A stretch of 64,000 nucleotides of DNA from Halomonas sp. (GCF_017983445.1 NZ_JAGOBJ010000010.1:148908-212907), one strand, 5' to 3'; shown: positions 18,192 through 28,246, counted from the first letter of the stretch. The notes: generated from the sequence alone by a model not told the origin. Numbers and translations are program-made.

Positions 18192-19703
18192 TTACTCGGA
18201 CTCGGGGCGCATCGCCGGAAACAGCAGCACATCACGAATGGAGGCACTGTCGGTAAACAGCATCACTAAGCGGTCAATACCAATGCCTTCACCGGCGGTG
18301 GGCGGCATGCCATATTCCAGGGCACGCACGTAATCTGCATCGTAATACATCGCCTCCAGGTCGCCAGCCTCTTTCTCGGCAGCCTGCTCACGGAAGCGCT
18401 CGGCCTGATCTTCAGCGTCATTCAATTCCGAGAAGCCGTTGGCAATTTCACGCCCGCCCACAAAGAACTCGAAACGGTCGGTAACGAACGGATTGGCATC
18501 GTTACGTCGTGCCAGCGGGCTGACTTCGGCCGGGTATTCGGTAATGAACGTCGGCTGGTCGAGCTTGTGCTCGGCCACTTCTTCGAAAATTTCCGTCTGG
18601 ACCTTGCCCAGCCCCCAGCTGTCCTTGATCTTGATACCCAGTTTCTGGGCCGTTGCACGCGCCGCATCCAGGCTATCCAGATCCGCGTCGGTGATGCCAT
18701 CACCGTGATCTAGAATCGACTGCTTGAGCGTCAAGCGCTTGAACGGCTGGCCGAAGTCGTAGCTTGTGCCCTGGTACTCAAGGGTCGTGGTGCCCAGCAC
18801 TTCTTCGGCCGCAGTGCGCAGCATCGCCTCGGTCATGTCCATCAGGTCGTTGTAGTCGGCGTAAGCCCAGTAGAATTCAACCATGGTGAATTCAGGGTTA
18901 TGCCGCGTGGAAAGACCTTCATTACGGAAGTTGCGGTTGATTTCAAACACCTTCTCGAAACCACCCACGACCAGACGTTTCAGATAAAGCTCCGGCGCAA
19001 TACGCAGGTACATATCCATGCCCAGCGCATTGTGATGAGTAACAAACGGACGCGCTGTGGCACCGCCGGGGATCGCCTGGAGCATGGGCGTTTCCACTTC
19101 CATAAAGCCACGCGTTTCAAAGAAACGGCGCATGGAGCTGATCACCGCCGCTCGCGTCTCAAACGCCTTGCGCGACTGCGGGTTCATGATCAGATCCACA
19201 TAGCGCTGACGATAGCGCGCTTCCTGATCCGTCAGGCCGTGGAATTTATCCGGCAGCGGGCGCAGGCTCTTGGTCAGAAGCTGCGCGTCAACCATCATCA
19301 CGTACAGATCGCCCTTGCCGGATTTATGCACCGGGCCGCGGGCCGCCACGATGTCACCAATATCCCAGCCCTTGATATCTTCAAGCACCTCAGCTGGCAG
19401 GCCTTTTTTATCCACGTAAAGCTGGATCTGCCCCGCCACGTCCTGAATAACGATAAACGGGCCGCGCTGACGCATGATTCGACCGGCCACCGACGCCTGA
19501 TGATCCAGCGCTTCCAGCTCGGCCTTGTCTTTATCGCCCAGCTGGTCTTGCAGCTCGACCGTCAGGCTGTCGCGGCGAAAGTCATTCGGGAAAGCGCTCT
19601 TCCCTTGCTCTGCGGCCAGCTCACGACGCGCGGTGAGCTTGGCGCGACGCTCGGCAATAAGATGGTTTTCATTTTCAGGAGAAGACGCGTCTTGGTTAGC
19701 CAT
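18192..19703 (-). CDS. lysS: Lysyl-tRNA synthetase, class II
   Basis: Charges tRNA-Lys. The N-terminal OB-fold anticodon domain (about residues 60-175) shows [17 protein letters not shown]; the catalytic domain carries class II motif 1 ([25 protein letters not shown]), motif 2 ([20 protein letters not shown]) and motif 3 ([12 protein letters not shown]). 503 residues, matching E. coli LysS/LysU. It follows prfB after 34 nt in the prfB-lysS pair also found in E. coli. Confidence 0.98.
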   Translation of the reverse strand: MANQDASSPENENHLIAERRAKLTARRELAAEQGKSAFPNDFRRDSLTVELQDQLGDKDKAELEALDHQASVAGRIMRQRGPFIVIQDVAGQIQLYVDKKGLPAEVLEDIKGWDIGDIVAARGPVHKSGKGDLYVMMVDAQLLTKSLRPLPDKFHGLTDQEARYRQRYVDLIMNPQSRKAFETRAAVISSMRRFFETRGFMEVETPMLQAIPGGATARPFVTHHNALGMDMYLRIAPELYLKRLVVGGFEKVFEINRNFRNEGLSTRHNPEFTMVEFYWAYADYNDLMDMTEAMLRTAAEEVLGTTTLEYQGTSYDFGQPFKRLTLKQSILDHGDGITDADLDSLDAARATAQKLGIKIKDSWGLGKVQTEIFEEVAEHKLDQPTFITEYPAEVSPLARRNDANPFVTDRFEFFVGGREIANGFSELNDAEDQAERFREQAAEKEAGDLEAMYYDADYVRALEYGMPPTAGEGIGIDRLVMLFTDSASIRDVLLFPAMRPESE

Positions 19704-19737
19704 GGGGCACCCTATTCATGTTCGAACGCTAAAAAGA

Positions 19738-20836
19738 TTACAAACCTTGCTTGAGGCTGGCGACGATAAACTGATCCAAATCACCGTCGAGCACCTTGTC
19801 GCAGTTGCTGGACTGTACGCCGGTGCGCAAATCCTTGATGCGCTGGTCGTCAAGCACGTACGAGCGAATCTGGCTGCCCCAGCCAATATCGGCCTTGGAG
19901 TCTTCTGCCTCTTGCTTTGCGGCATTACGCTTTTGCATCTCATGCTCCCAGAGCCTTGCCTTTAACTGCTTCATGGCAAAGTCACGGTTAGCATGCTGGC
20001 TGCGCTGGTTCTGACACGCCACCACGATACCGGTCGGTTCGTGGGTGATCCGCACCGCTGAATCGGTGGTGTTGACGTGCTGGCCGCCCGCGCCGCTGGA
20101 GCGGTAGGTATCAACGCGCAGATCCGAAGGATTGATCTCAACCTCGAAGCTGTCATCAACTTCCGGTGACAGGAAAACAGACGCAAACGACGTATGACGA
20201 CGACCGCCTGAGTCGAACGGGCTTTTACGTACCAGCCGGTGAACCCCGGTTTCAGTACGCAGCCAACCAAAGGCGTGGTCGCCCTGAATATGCAGAGAGG
20301 CGGATTTGATACCCGCGACTTCACCGGCGGAAATTTCGGTTATTTCAGCCTTGAACCCGTGGCTATCTGCCCAGCGCAGATACATGCGCAGCAGAATATT
20401 GGCCCAGTCCTGAGCTTCCGTACCGCCGGAACCCGACTGAATTTCCAGGTAGGCATTGTTTTCATCCATTTCACCGGAGAACATGCGCCGAAACTCAAGC
20501 TTCTCAAGCGAGGCCTGAAGGCCGTCAAGCTCTTTGCGTACTTCTTCAACCGTGCCTTCATCGTCTTCCATTTCGGCAAGTTCCAGAAGGTCACGGCTAT
20601 CGCCAAGGCCTTGGTCCAGCTCGTCGATGGTGGCAACGATCGCTTCGAGCGAGGAGCGCTCTTTACCCAGCTTTTGCGCATAGTCTGGATCGTTCCAGAC
20701 ATTCGGATCTTCAAGCTCGCGAGAGACTTCTTCTAGCCGATCTTTGCGCTCGGCATAGTCAAAGATACCCCCTAAGAACGTCTGTGCGCTCAGACAGGTC
20801 CTTGATCTGGTTATGTATCGGGTTGGTTTCCAACAT
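19738..20836 (-). CDS. prfB: Peptide chain release factor 2, with programmed +1 frameshift
   Basis: Recognises UGA and UAA stop codons. The first frame runs from ATG 20836 for 25 codons ([20 protein letters not shown]...) to an in-frame UGA at 20761-20759; a +1 shift on CUU-UGA continues in the frame read down to 19738, giving 365 residues, the same as E. coli RF2. The catalytic GGQ lies in [17 protein letters not shown], and the codon-reading region includes [17 protein letters not shown] -10-like hexamer (20955-20950) upstream may be its promoter. The gap 20837-21002 holds little else. Operon prfB-lysS. Confidence 0.98.
20758..20776 (-). promoter_or_regulatory. prfB programmed +1 frameshift site
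   Basis: On the minus strand CTTAGGGGGTATCTTTGAC: an internal Shine-Dalgarno-like AGGGGG is followed three bases later by the slippery CTT, the UGA stop and a C after it. This is identical in layout to E. coli prfB, where RF2 level controls its own synthesis because slow termination at the poorly read UGAC favours the shift. Confidence 0.97.
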
Positions 20837-21002
20837 GAATCGCCCTGGCCTTGGTCAATATGACATGGTTCGAAAGAAAGACGCGCCGCGGCGGCATCTT
20901 GGCTGGATGATTCCAAGCCAGCACCACAGCGGCGAAATTCTGAGAGCGTATTGTAACGAAACCTGGCGCTTCTCGCATCCATCGCCATATACCACCCATG
21001 AT

Positions 21003-21026
21003 TAAACCCGGCTTTCGCCGGGTTTA
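21003..21026 (-). terminator. Terminator after the FadL gene
   Basis: TAAACCCGGC, loop, GCCGGGTTTA: about 10-bp stem with a 4-nt loop, 49 nt past the stop at 21075. The T-run is short. It separates the porin gene from prfB. Confidence 0.8.
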
Positions 21027-21074
21027 AGAAGGGTCATCCTATCAACGTTAAAGCTCAGGTTTAAAAACGCTGTT

Positions 21075-22433
21075 TTAAAAACGATAGGTTAGCTGGGCAC
21101 CAAAACCGTGGGCTTCGTTTTTATAGTCGGCTGAATAGTTGGATGTGATCGGGGGCGTTTGTTGTCCCGCCACAGTAAAGCTATCTGTTTTGGTTTGATC
21201 TACCTGTGTTGAGCGTTCAGTGAGGTATGAGTAAGCGAAATCAAGTGTCAGGTCTGGCGTCGGGCTCCAGCCTGCACCAATAGAGAAAATGCGCCGGTCA
21301 TCTGAAGGAATACGTACGCTACGTGTTGCATCCTGCGTTGGCGTAAAGTCGAGAGCCACCCCAGCGCGCAAAGCCAGTTGAGGCGTTAGCTGATACTCGC
21401 CACCGGTTGCAAATGCCCAGGCATTGGAATAGTTCTGCTGCTCGTTGGTGATTTCGCCACGCTCAGCGCCGGTGACCAGTATCTGGTCAAATTCGCTCCA
21501 GCGCGCCCATGAAGCGCCAAACATTAGCTTAAGGTTGTCGCTCATTTGCTGAGTTAATGAGAAGTTAATCGTTTCAGGCGTGGTCAAATCCAGCGCGGCA
21601 GTATCGGTCACCGTGCCGATACCTAGCTGATCAAGCACGGGTGAGCTTGCGGAGAAGCTGCCTTCCAGATCGAAATCCACTTTAGAGCGGTACGTCAAGC
21701 CGAGTGTGGTTTCCGGTACGGGCTGATAGATCACCCCCAGGTTATACCCCCACGCCTCATCATCACCTTCAACACGTGAATCTACTTCCGAAAGCCCGAG
21801 CGGAGTCGCTACAGGCACCTGACGACGTAGCTCCCCTTCTACGCGGTTATACGTGACACCTACGCCCACGCCCCACTGCTCGTTAAAACGGTAAGAGACA
21901 GTTGGCTGGGCGGTCATCACTTTAACTTCGGTATAGTTACCCTGGTTACGTCCCTGGAAATTGCCTTCATACTCGGTTTTTGAGCCAAAAGGGGCATATA
22001 CACCGAAACCAAAAGCTAGCTGCTCATTAACCGGCTGCGCATAAAAGGCAAACGGCACCAGCGTACCTGGCACCATATCGCCATCATTAGATCCTGAAAC
22101 AGGCAATGTATCCGTTAAACCACCCGTTGCAGGTAGGAATGCCGGGCTGCTTTGTGAAGCGCTGGTGTTACTGATATCGGTATTAACGTTTAGATAGGTG
22201 CCACCCACGGTTATCTGTGCGCGATCAAGAAACGACATACCTGCGGGGTTACCGTAAACAATGGTGGCATCGTGTACGTTAGAGCTACGCCCGGCATGAG
22301 CATAGCCCTGGCCGCTCACGCTCTGTTCGTTGATTTGATAGCCACCGGCGTTGGCTGTACTGGCGCATACCGTTGCAAAGACAGCGGCTGACACCGCAGC
22401 TGCTAGCGTAAGCTTATTAAATTTATTATTCAT
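21075..22433 (-). CDS. FadL-family outer membrane porin
   Basis: Outer membrane channel for long-chain fatty acids or other hydrophobic molecules. The 452-residue protein has a signal peptide (about 29 residues ending STANA) and the mature GGYQINEQSVSGQGYAHAGRSS, the FadL plug region with the NPA motif (VYGNPAGMSFLDRAQ). The rest is beta-strand pattern and the last residue is Phe (LTYRF), the usual outer-membrane signature. The start at 22433 has an AGAGG ribosome site; an upstream in-frame extension is not signal-like. The 333-bp gap to the merR gene holds two spaced repeats near this promoter. Not necessarily fadL itself, as Halomonas-type genomes carry several paralogues. Confidence 0.88.
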   Translation of the reverse strand: MNNKFNKLTLAAAVSAAVFATVCASTANAGGYQINEQSVSGQGYAHAGRSSNVHDATIVYGNPAGMSFLDRAQITVGGTYLNVNTDISNTSASQSSPAFLPATGGLTDTLPVSGSNDGDMVPGTLVPFAFYAQPVNEQLAFGFGVYAPFGSKTEYEGNFQGRNQGNYTEVKVMTAQPTVSYRFNEQWGVGVGVTYNRVEGELRRQVPVATPLGLSEVDSRVEGDDEAWGYNLGVIYQPVPETTLGLTYRSKVDFDLEGSFSASSPVLDQLGIGTVTDTAALDLTTPETINFSLTQQMSDNLKLMFGASWARWSEFDQILVTGAERGEITNEQQNYSNAWAFATGGEYQLTPQLALRAGVALDFTPTQDATRSVRIPSDDRRIFSIGAGWSPTPDLTLDFAYSYLTERSTQVDQTKTDSFTVAGQQTPPITSNYSADYKNEAHGFGAQLTYRF

Positions 22434-22572
22434 GGTTAGCCTCTTGTCCCAATGATCCCGCAGATGGATGCACCCGCCTGCACTGTTTTTATAAATGGTT
22501 TTTGTATCTGGATGTTTTACCTCGGTCTTACCCCTCAGTTTTGGCCTAAAGCGAGCATGGTTCAAGGGCCAA

Positions 22573-22624
22573 ACGAGCGTTTTATTTTGTTTTTCGCTTA
22601 TACATTAGTCGCACGAGCGTTTTA
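22573..22624. repeat. Pair of 12-bp direct repeats upstream of the FadL gene
   Basis: ACGAGCGTTTTA occurs at 22573-22584 and again at 22613-22624, 40 bp apart, that is on the same face of the helix. They lie about 140-190 bp upstream of the porin start and flank a TATAAG hexamer on the minus strand (22602-22597) that might be its -10. The rest of the 22434-22766 gap is AT-rich and holds no gene. Confidence 0.55.
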
Positions 22625-22679
22625 AATCTTTGTTTTAGTCGTTTTAAGTCTTTTTAAGCAATTACTTCAGCACCTCCAC

Positions 22680-22711
22680 TTGACCTATGTGTTACCCACA
22701 GGTTTTACACT
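22680..22711 (+). promoter_or_regulatory. MerR-type promoter/operator of the copper module
   Basis: TTGACC (22680-22685) and TACACT (22706-22711) are set 19-20 bp apart, longer than the usual 17, and the spacer holds a dyad (ACCTATGTG and CCCACAGGT). Overlong spacers with a central dyad are the hallmark of promoters twisted open by MerR regulators. It lies 56 nt upstream of the regulator start, implying autoregulation of the whole three-gene unit. Confidence 0.7.
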
Positions 22712-22766
22712 TATGCTGTTCCAAACGTTTAACCGGGTCCGGGATCAATGCCAATAGGAGTGCGCC

Positions 22767-23195
22767 ATGAAAGTCAGCGAGCTTGCCAAACACGGCGGTG
22801 TTACCGCAGAGACGGTACGTCATTACACTCGCGAAGGTTTGCTTTCCCCCGAGCGCCATCCGGATAACGGCTATCAGCTTTTTTCCAGCACCGACCTTGA
22901 GCGGCTGCACTTTATTCAGCGGGCACGCAAGCTAGGATTTAGCGTTGCGGAGATACGCGACATTCTACTGCATGCCGACCATGGCGACTCGCCCTGTCCG
23001 CTGGTGCGCGATCTGCTCGCCAGCCGCTTGCCGCAGATCCGCGCGCGAATTGCCGAGCTTGAAGCCCTGGCCCAGCGCATGGAGCAGGCGCTGGAGAGTT
23101 GGCAGCACATGCCGGACGGTACGCCGGATGGGCATAGTCTGTGCCGCCTTATCGAAAGCTTCCCCGACGAGCCATCCACTCAGGAGGCGTTATGA
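22767..23195 (+). CDS. MerR-family metal-responsive regulator
   Basis: 142 residues: winged helix ([26 protein letters not shown] and a [11 protein letters not shown] wing), then the dimerisation helix and a metal-binding tail. Only Cys77 and Cys126 are present; the Cys77 position resembles ZntR Cys79, and Cys126 (HSLCRLIE) the last Cys of ZntR or CueR, whereas the CueR Cys112 or ZntR CC pair is missing and the loop reads [10 protein letters not shown], which offers His and Met instead. It overlaps copA by 4 nt (ATGA), and the operon carries a MerR-type promoter, so Cu(I) is the likely inducer by context. Confidence 0.88.
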   Translation: MKVSELAKHGGVTAETVRHYTREGLLSPERHPDNGYQLFSSTDLERLHFIQRARKLGFSVAEIRDILLHADHGDSPCPLVRDLLASRLPQIRARIAELEALAQRMEQALESWQHMPDGTPDGHSLCRLIESFPDEPSTQEAL

Positions 23196-25720
23196 ACGTT
23201 ACCCCCGATTCGCGCCATGTGGCGCTCCGCACCGTCACCAGCATGAGCTGTCAGGGCTGCGTTAAGCGGATGCGCGAGGCGATTCAGGCAGAAGACCCTA
23301 CGGCTGAGGTGGTGGGCACTCCGGCGGAAAAACGCCTTGAAGTAACTACAAGCCTGGACGATAGTCGCCTGAACGAGGCGCTTAAGAAAGCTGGCTACCC
23401 GGCCAGTAGCGACCCTGCCTCGCCGGCAGCGCCTGAAGCCTCTCAAGAGGCGGCTGATATACCGGCCACGACTGAACAGCGCCCCAAGCCAGGTCCCAAT
23501 CTACGCCTGGCGATTAGCGGCATGACCTGCGCCAGCTGCGTTAAAAGCGTTCAGAATGCCTTGGAAAATACTCAAGGTGTGGAAGCCGCCAGCGTCAACT
23601 TCGCGACCCACACTGCCCAGGTGGTGGGCTGTGCCGATGCGCAAACCCTTATCAACGCGGTCGCCTCAGCGGGCTACACGGCTGAGCCGATTGTGGATAT
23701 GCGCGAAGCCGAACGCGCTCGCGCCGAGCAGGACGCTACCACTTACCGAAAACGGCTGAGAGGCAGTGCCATCGCGCTGGCACTGGCCATTCCCCTGATG
23801 CTCAGCATGTTTATCTATCATCCACACGTCATGGGCCTGGGCCGCGTTTACTGGCTGGTGATTGGCATCTTGACTCTGGGTGTGCTCGCGTTTCCCGGGC
23901 GCCACTTCTTTGTTAACGCGTGGAAGAACCTTAAACGCCACCAGGCCAATATGGATACATTGGTGGCAATAGGCACGGGTACCGCCTGGCTTTACTCCAT
24001 GGCGGTGGTGCTGTTTGCACCTTGGCTGCCTGAAATAGCCCAAGGGATCTATTTTGAAGCCTCGGCGATGGTGATTGGGCTTATTTTGCTGGGTAACGCC
24101 ATGGAGCTCCGCGCCCGCGGACGTACCAGCAATGCATTGAAGCGCCTGCTTGATCTGCAAAGCCGCACGGCACGTATCATTCGCGACGGCCAGGAGCAAG
24201 AGGTAGACGTGGATGAGGTGCGTGAAGGCGACCAACTCCGCGTGCGCCCCGGTGAGCGCTTACCCGTTGATGGCGAAGTTACCGAAGGCCAGAGCCATAT
24301 TGACGAGTCCATGCTGACAGGCGAGCCGCTGGCGGTGAGTAAGCAAACCGGCGATGAGGTCAGCGCAGGCACGGTCAATGGCAAGGGCGGGCTGGTTTAC
24401 CGCGCGACCCGCGTAGGCCGCGATACCCGGCTTGGGCAAATCACCGAGCAGGTCGCCAGCGCCCAGAATTCGCGCCCGCCGATTGGTGAGCTGGCGGATA
24501 AGGTATCGAGCATCTTCGTGCCCTCAGTCATCATTATTGCCGTACTGGCGGCACTGGTATGGTTTAACGCAGGCCCCGAGCCACGCGTAATTCATATGCT
24601 GGTGGCGGCCACGACCGTAATGATTATTGCCTGCCCCTGCGCGCTGGGTCTGGCCACGCCTATTTCTACCATGATTGGCGTGGGCAAAGCCGCCGAACAG
24701 GGCGTGCTGGTAAGAAGCGGCGAAGCGCTGCAAACCGCAAGCAGGCTGACCACGCTGGTGGTGGATAAAACCGGCACGCTCACCGAGGGCAAACCCAGCG
24801 TTACCGATGTGCAGCTGTTTGGCGTGGATCAAGCCACTGCGTTGGGCCTGGCTCATGCCCTCGAGCGCGGCTCCGAACACCCGCTGGCAGCAGCGCTTAT
24901 CGCCTATGCAGATGAGCATGGCGCCGAGCTTGCCGAGATTCAGGGGTTTGAAAGCGTGACCGGCGGCGGTGTGAAAGCCGAGACGCGTGATGGCAAAGCG
25001 CTGCTGCTGGGTAATGCGCGCCTGCTTGAAGACGCCGGGGTTGATCTCTCATCTGCCCAGCAGGATGTCAGCTCACTGCAAAACAGGGCGCGTACGCTGG
25101 TGTATCTGGCGGTGGATGGCCAGCTAACGGCGCTCTTCGGGATTAGCGACCCGTTACGTCATGATGCCGTCACGGCCGTCAAACGCCTGCAAAAAGATGG
25201 CCTGAAGGTGGTCATGCTGACCGGTGATAATCCGCATAGCGCCGCGGCGATTGCTCGCGAAGTGGGTATCACGACGTTTAAAGCGGGCCTGACACCCGAG
25301 GATAAGCACGCCGAGATTGAGCGTTTACAGCAGGCGGGTGAAATCGTCGGCATGGTGGGCGACGGTATTAATGATGCCCCGGCGCTGGCGCGCGCCAACG
25401 TCGGCTTTGCCATCGGCCAGGGGACGGATATCGCCATGGAAAGTGCGGGGATTACGTTAATGCGTGGGTCACTTCACGGCGTGGCTTCAGCGATTGAAAT
25501 CAGCCGCGCCACGCTTGCCAACATCAAGCAGAACCTGGTGGGCGCCTTTGGCTATAACGTGTTATGCATCCCGATTGCAGCAGGCCTGCTATACCCGGTG
25601 ACCGGCATGCTGCTTTCACCGATTATCGCGGGAGTCGCCATGTCGCTTTCGTCCATCACCGTGGTGAGTAACGCCAACCGCTTGCGGTTCTGGAAGCCCA
25701 CTCAACAGGAGGTCTCATGA
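23192..25720 (+). CDS. copA: Copper-exporting P1B-type ATPase
   Basis: 842-residue Cu(I) efflux pump of the inner membrane. Two N-terminal heavy-metal domains carry CQGC (residues 20-23) and CASC (113-116), joined by an Ala/Pro linker. Eight membrane segments follow with the CPC site in [13 protein letters not shown], phosphorylation loop [20 protein letters not shown] nucleotide motif and [13 protein letters not shown] hinge. FGYNVLCIP and [13 protein letters not shown] give the YN and MxxSS residues typical of copper-specific pumps. The ATG at 23192 overlaps the regulator stop by 4 nt. The first domain is less conserved than the second. Confidence 0.96.
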   Translation: MNVTPDSRHVALRTVTSMSCQGCVKRMREAIQAEDPTAEVVGTPAEKRLEVTTSLDDSRLNEALKKAGYPASSDPASPAAPEASQEAADIPATTEQRPKPGPNLRLAISGMTCASCVKSVQNALENTQGVEAASVNFATHTAQVVGCADAQTLINAVASAGYTAEPIVDMREAERARAEQDATTYRKRLRGSAIALALAIPLMLSMFIYHPHVMGLGRVYWLVIGILTLGVLAFPGRHFFVNAWKNLKRHQANMDTLVAIGTGTAWLYSMAVVLFAPWLPEIAQGIYFEASAMVIGLILLGNAMELRARGRTSNALKRLLDLQSRTARIIRDGQEQEVDVDEVREGDQLRVRPGERLPVDGEVTEGQSHIDESMLTGEPLAVSKQTGDEVSAGTVNGKGGLVYRATRVGRDTRLGQITEQVASAQNSRPPIGELADKVSSIFVPSVIIIAVLAALVWFNAGPEPRVIHMLVAATTVMIIACPCALGLATPISTMIGVGKAAEQGVLVRSGEALQTASRLTTLVVDKTGTLTEGKPSVTDVQLFGVDQATALGLAHALERGSEHPLAAALIAYADEHGAELAEIQGFESVTGGGVKAETRDGKALLLGNARLLEDAGVDLSSAQQDVSSLQNRARTLVYLAVDGQLTALFGISDPLRHDAVTAVKRLQKDGLKVVMLTGDNPHSAAAIAREVGITTFKAGLTPEDKHAEIERLQQAGEIVGMVGDGINDAPALARANVGFAIGQGTDIAMESAGITLMRGSLHGVASAIEISRATLANIKQNLVGAFGYNVLCIPIAAGLLYPVTGMLLSPIIAGVAMSLSSITVVSNANRLRFWKPTQQEVS

Positions 25721-25797
25721 GCTTACTGGTTAACGTGGCAGGTTTGGGGCTCATTGCTCTGGTCGTCTGGTGGTTCTGGCTTAGCAAGACGCGCTAA
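25717..25797 (+). CDS. 26-residue single-span membrane microprotein after copA
   Basis: ATGA overlap with copA, with AGGAGG just upstream, gives [20 protein letters not shown] then WLSKTR and a stop. One hydrophobic span with the WWFW end. This resembles the N-terminal anchor of the membrane-bound cupredoxin-domain proteins that often follow this type of copA; here the coding region ends right after the anchor and the next gene begins converging. It could be a remnant of that cupredoxin gene or a real small membrane protein; the strong ribosome site and coupling favour translation. Confidence 0.65.
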   Translation: MSLLVNVAGLGLIALVVWWFWLSKTR

Positions 25798-26411
25798 CTC
25801 ACGCCGATATACCGCCCGGGTTTATGGTTCAGGGCGATGATTAAATTCAACGTTAGCGCCCCCAGCACCGAGTAGCCAACGCGGTCTAACGGTAGCTGGG
25901 TGAGCGCCACCAGCAAAATAACCCCGTCGATGCCTAGCTGCACATAGCCCGCCCGCAGGCCATGGCGGTCCTGCAGGTAAAGCGCCAGAATGTTGATGCC
26001 GCCAAGGCTCGTGCGATGGCGAAACAGCATCAGCATGCCAATGCCCATCAATGCACCGCCCATGAGTGCCGCATAGAGCGAAGGCACGCTTTCAAACTTC
26101 ACCCAGCCCTGGGTTACTTCAGAAAACAGCGACACCAAGCCAATGGCAATAAACGTGCGCAGCGTAAAGCTCCACCCCATGCGCTTGATCGCCAGGTAGT
26201 AAAATGGCAGGTTGATGGCAAAAAACCAAACACCAAAGCCCCAGCCGGTCACGTAATTAAGCAGCAGCGCCAAACCAGCGGTGCTCCCCGTCAGCAGTAC
26301 GGCCTGGGTGTAAAAGGTTACGCCTAGCGCCACAAAAAACGTGCCCAGCAGCATCGCCATAATATCTTCGTAGGGGCGATGGGGATCTTTCGGCCAATCG
26401 TCCATGTGCAT
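25794..26411 (-). CDS. YitT-family membrane protein
   Basis: 205 residues, with five or six membrane segments: MLLGTFFVALGVTFYTQAVL, TAGLALLLNYVTGWGFGVWF, FTLRTFIAIGLVSLFSEV, LYAALMGGALMGIGMLMLF and VQLGIDGVILLVALTQL. The TGSTAGLALLL and RTSLGGINILALYLQDR segments are characteristic of the YitT (DUF161) family, whose transported substrate is unknown. An AAGGATG ribosome site precedes the ATG at 26411. Its stop overlaps the convergent microprotein stop by 4 nt. Confidence 0.88.
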   Translation of the reverse strand: MHMDDWPKDPHRPYEDIMAMLLGTFFVALGVTFYTQAVLLTGSTAGLALLLNYVTGWGFGVWFFAINLPFYYLAIKRMGWSFTLRTFIAIGLVSLFSEVTQGWVKFESVPSLYAALMGGALMGIGMLMLFRHRTSLGGINILALYLQDRHGLRAGYVQLGIDGVILLVALTQLPLDRVGYSVLGALTLNLIIALNHKPGRYIGVS

Positions 26412-26443
26412 TCAAGCATCCTTACTGGGCAGCTTAAAAAAGA

Positions 26444-28243
26444 TTAAACGGCGCTGGCGTGCTCAACCATCAACTGCAGCGACTCCCGCCCCCGCCAGCG
26501 GTTACGGTTAAGCTTGTAAGCGCAGTGCAGCGTATCGCCAATATTGAAGGCAGGCAGCTCCCCTGGTGTTAAGGCGCGAAACCAGATCGCCTTACAGGTG
26601 ATGGCGCCCATGGAGAGTTCGAGCATCAAGTGAGCGCCATCAGCACCCACCGGGCGCAGCGCTTCGACGATAAACCGCCCTTCAAAAAGCGGTGCGTCAA
26701 ATTCACGCCCATAGGGGCCCAGCGCGTCGATCTCTTCAAGTGTGGCTAGCGAGAGCTGCGCGGTGGAAAGCTCGCCGTCCGTCCATAGCCTGGGATAGAG
26801 CGAACGCCCTTCCAGCTGTTCCGCCACGGCTTTGAGAAACGCCTGTTTAAACACGTCCAGCTGTTCGCGGGGAACGCCCACCCCGGCGGCACCGCTGTGC
26901 CCACCAAAGCGCGGCAGCGCTTCTGGGGCCAGCTCAAAGGTACGCTGCAGCGCATCGCGCAGGTGCAAGCCATCGATTGAGCGGCCGGAGCCGGTGAGCA
27001 TATTGGGCGCTGCCGCCTGCGTCAGCACCAGCGCAGGGCGCCCGTAAGACTGCACCAGCCGGGAGGCCACAATGCCCTGAACGCCAGGATGGCCGTCTTC
27101 CAGAAACACCACCACGGCAGGCTCATCGGCGATCAGCGCACTGGCGGCCAGCGCCCGCGCTTCTTCGGCCATATCAGCCTCAATCGCCTTGCGTGACTGG
27201 TTATCCTGATCCAACACTTCCAACTGCCGGTTAGCGACGGAGTCACTCTCGGCCAACATGAAATGCAGTGCGGCATAAGGGTCATCCAGCCGCGAACGGG
27301 CGTTGATGCGCGGGCCCATCTGAAACGCTAGGGTTTCGGCATTGAACGGCACGCTATCGGCGCCCAGACGTGCGGCCATGGCGCGCCAACAGGCAGCATC
27401 CATGCGGTTGATCAGGGTTAATCCGTAGCTCACCACGGCGCGATTAGCGGGGCTTCCGCCCAGCGACACACAGTCCGCCACGGTGCCCAGCGCCACATAA
27501 GAGAGCCACGGCGAAAGCTTGGGCGTGGCCTCGGGCAAGCCCCCCCACTCCACCAAGACGCCACGCGCCAACGACATCAAAAGCCACGCCACCATGCATC
27601 CAGCGATGGTTTTATCCGGGTAGGCGCAGTCATCACGCGTGGGGTTCACGCAGGCGTAGGCCGACGCGGGCGGGCCTTCCAACGGCAATGCATGGTGATC
27701 GCTGACCACGACGTCAATGCCCGCCGCTTTAAGGCGCGCGATACGCGGCTCGTCACTGCTTCCGCAGTCGGCGGTAATTACCAGGGTCGGGAATGGCTTG
27801 AGCGCCAGCGTGCGCTCGACCAATGGCAAGCTGATCCCGTAGCCATCGTGAATACGGTGACCAATCAGGCTGTGCAGCTTGTGCTCGGGCACACCAAACA
27901 GCTCAACGAGCGTGCGGCGAATGACGACGTGGGAGGTAATCCCATCCACATCGTAATCGGTCAGAATCCCGATGGATTCACCCTCGGAGACGGCCCGAGC
28001 AATACGCTCGGCGGCGCGGCGTCCGTCGGCAAGCTTTTCCGGATGAGCAAGGTAGCGCAGGCTGGGCGTTACCAGCGGGGCAAGCTCGCCCTGATAGCCG
28101 GGCAGCCGTGAGGCGAGAAGGCGCGCCTGAAGCTCGCTCAAGCCTTCAGCTTGGGCACGGACATAGATAGCCTCGTCCAGCGGACGAGGCTCCAGTTTCA
28201 GCTGTGTGGTGTGCTGATTGGCATCGGATAGAGCAGTCATCAT
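26444..28243 (-). CDS. recJ: Single-stranded-DNA-specific exonuclease RecJ
   Basis: 5'-3' exonuclease of recombination (RecF pathway) and mismatch repair. 599 residues. DHH-type motifs: ILTDYDVDGITSH, ITADCGSSDE and VVSDHHALP, then the DHHA1 region with SGRSIDGLHLRDAL and PRFGGHSGAAGVGV, and a C-terminal OB fold. Longer than E. coli RecJ (577) by a modest N-terminal stretch. Start is ATG 28243 or 28240. It follows thrC after only 3 nt; the gene order xerD-dsbC-(hom-thrC)-recJ recalls E. coli xerD-dsbC-recJ with two threonine genes between. Confidence 0.95.
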   Translation of the reverse strand: MMTALSDANQHTTQLKLEPRPLDEAIYVRAQAEGLSELQARLLASRLPGYQGELAPLVTPSLRYLAHPEKLADGRRAAERIARAVSEGESIGILTDYDVDGITSHVVIRRTLVELFGVPEHKLHSLIGHRIHDGYGISLPLVERTLALKPFPTLVITADCGSSDEPRIARLKAAGIDVVVSDHHALPLEGPPASAYACVNPTRDDCAYPDKTIAGCMVAWLLMSLARGVLVEWGGLPEATPKLSPWLSYVALGTVADCVSLGGSPANRAVVSYGLTLINRMDAACWRAMAARLGADSVPFNAETLAFQMGPRINARSRLDDPYAALHFMLAESDSVANRQLEVLDQDNQSRKAIEADMAEEARALAASALIADEPAVVVFLEDGHPGVQGIVASRLVQSYGRPALVLTQAAAPNMLTGSGRSIDGLHLRDALQRTFELAPEALPRFGGHSGAAGVGVPREQLDVFKQAFLKAVAEQLEGRSLYPRLWTDGELSTAQLSLATLEEIDALGPYGREFDAPLFEGRFIVEALRPVGADGAHLMLELSMGAITCKAIWFRALTPGELPAFNIGDTLHCAYKLNRNRWRGRESLQLMVEHASAV

Positions 28244-28246
28244 GCG

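Noticed and set aside
18900-19754. 284-codon plus-strand frame over lysS
   Set aside because: lysS carries all class II motifs on the minus strand; the antisense frame shows none.
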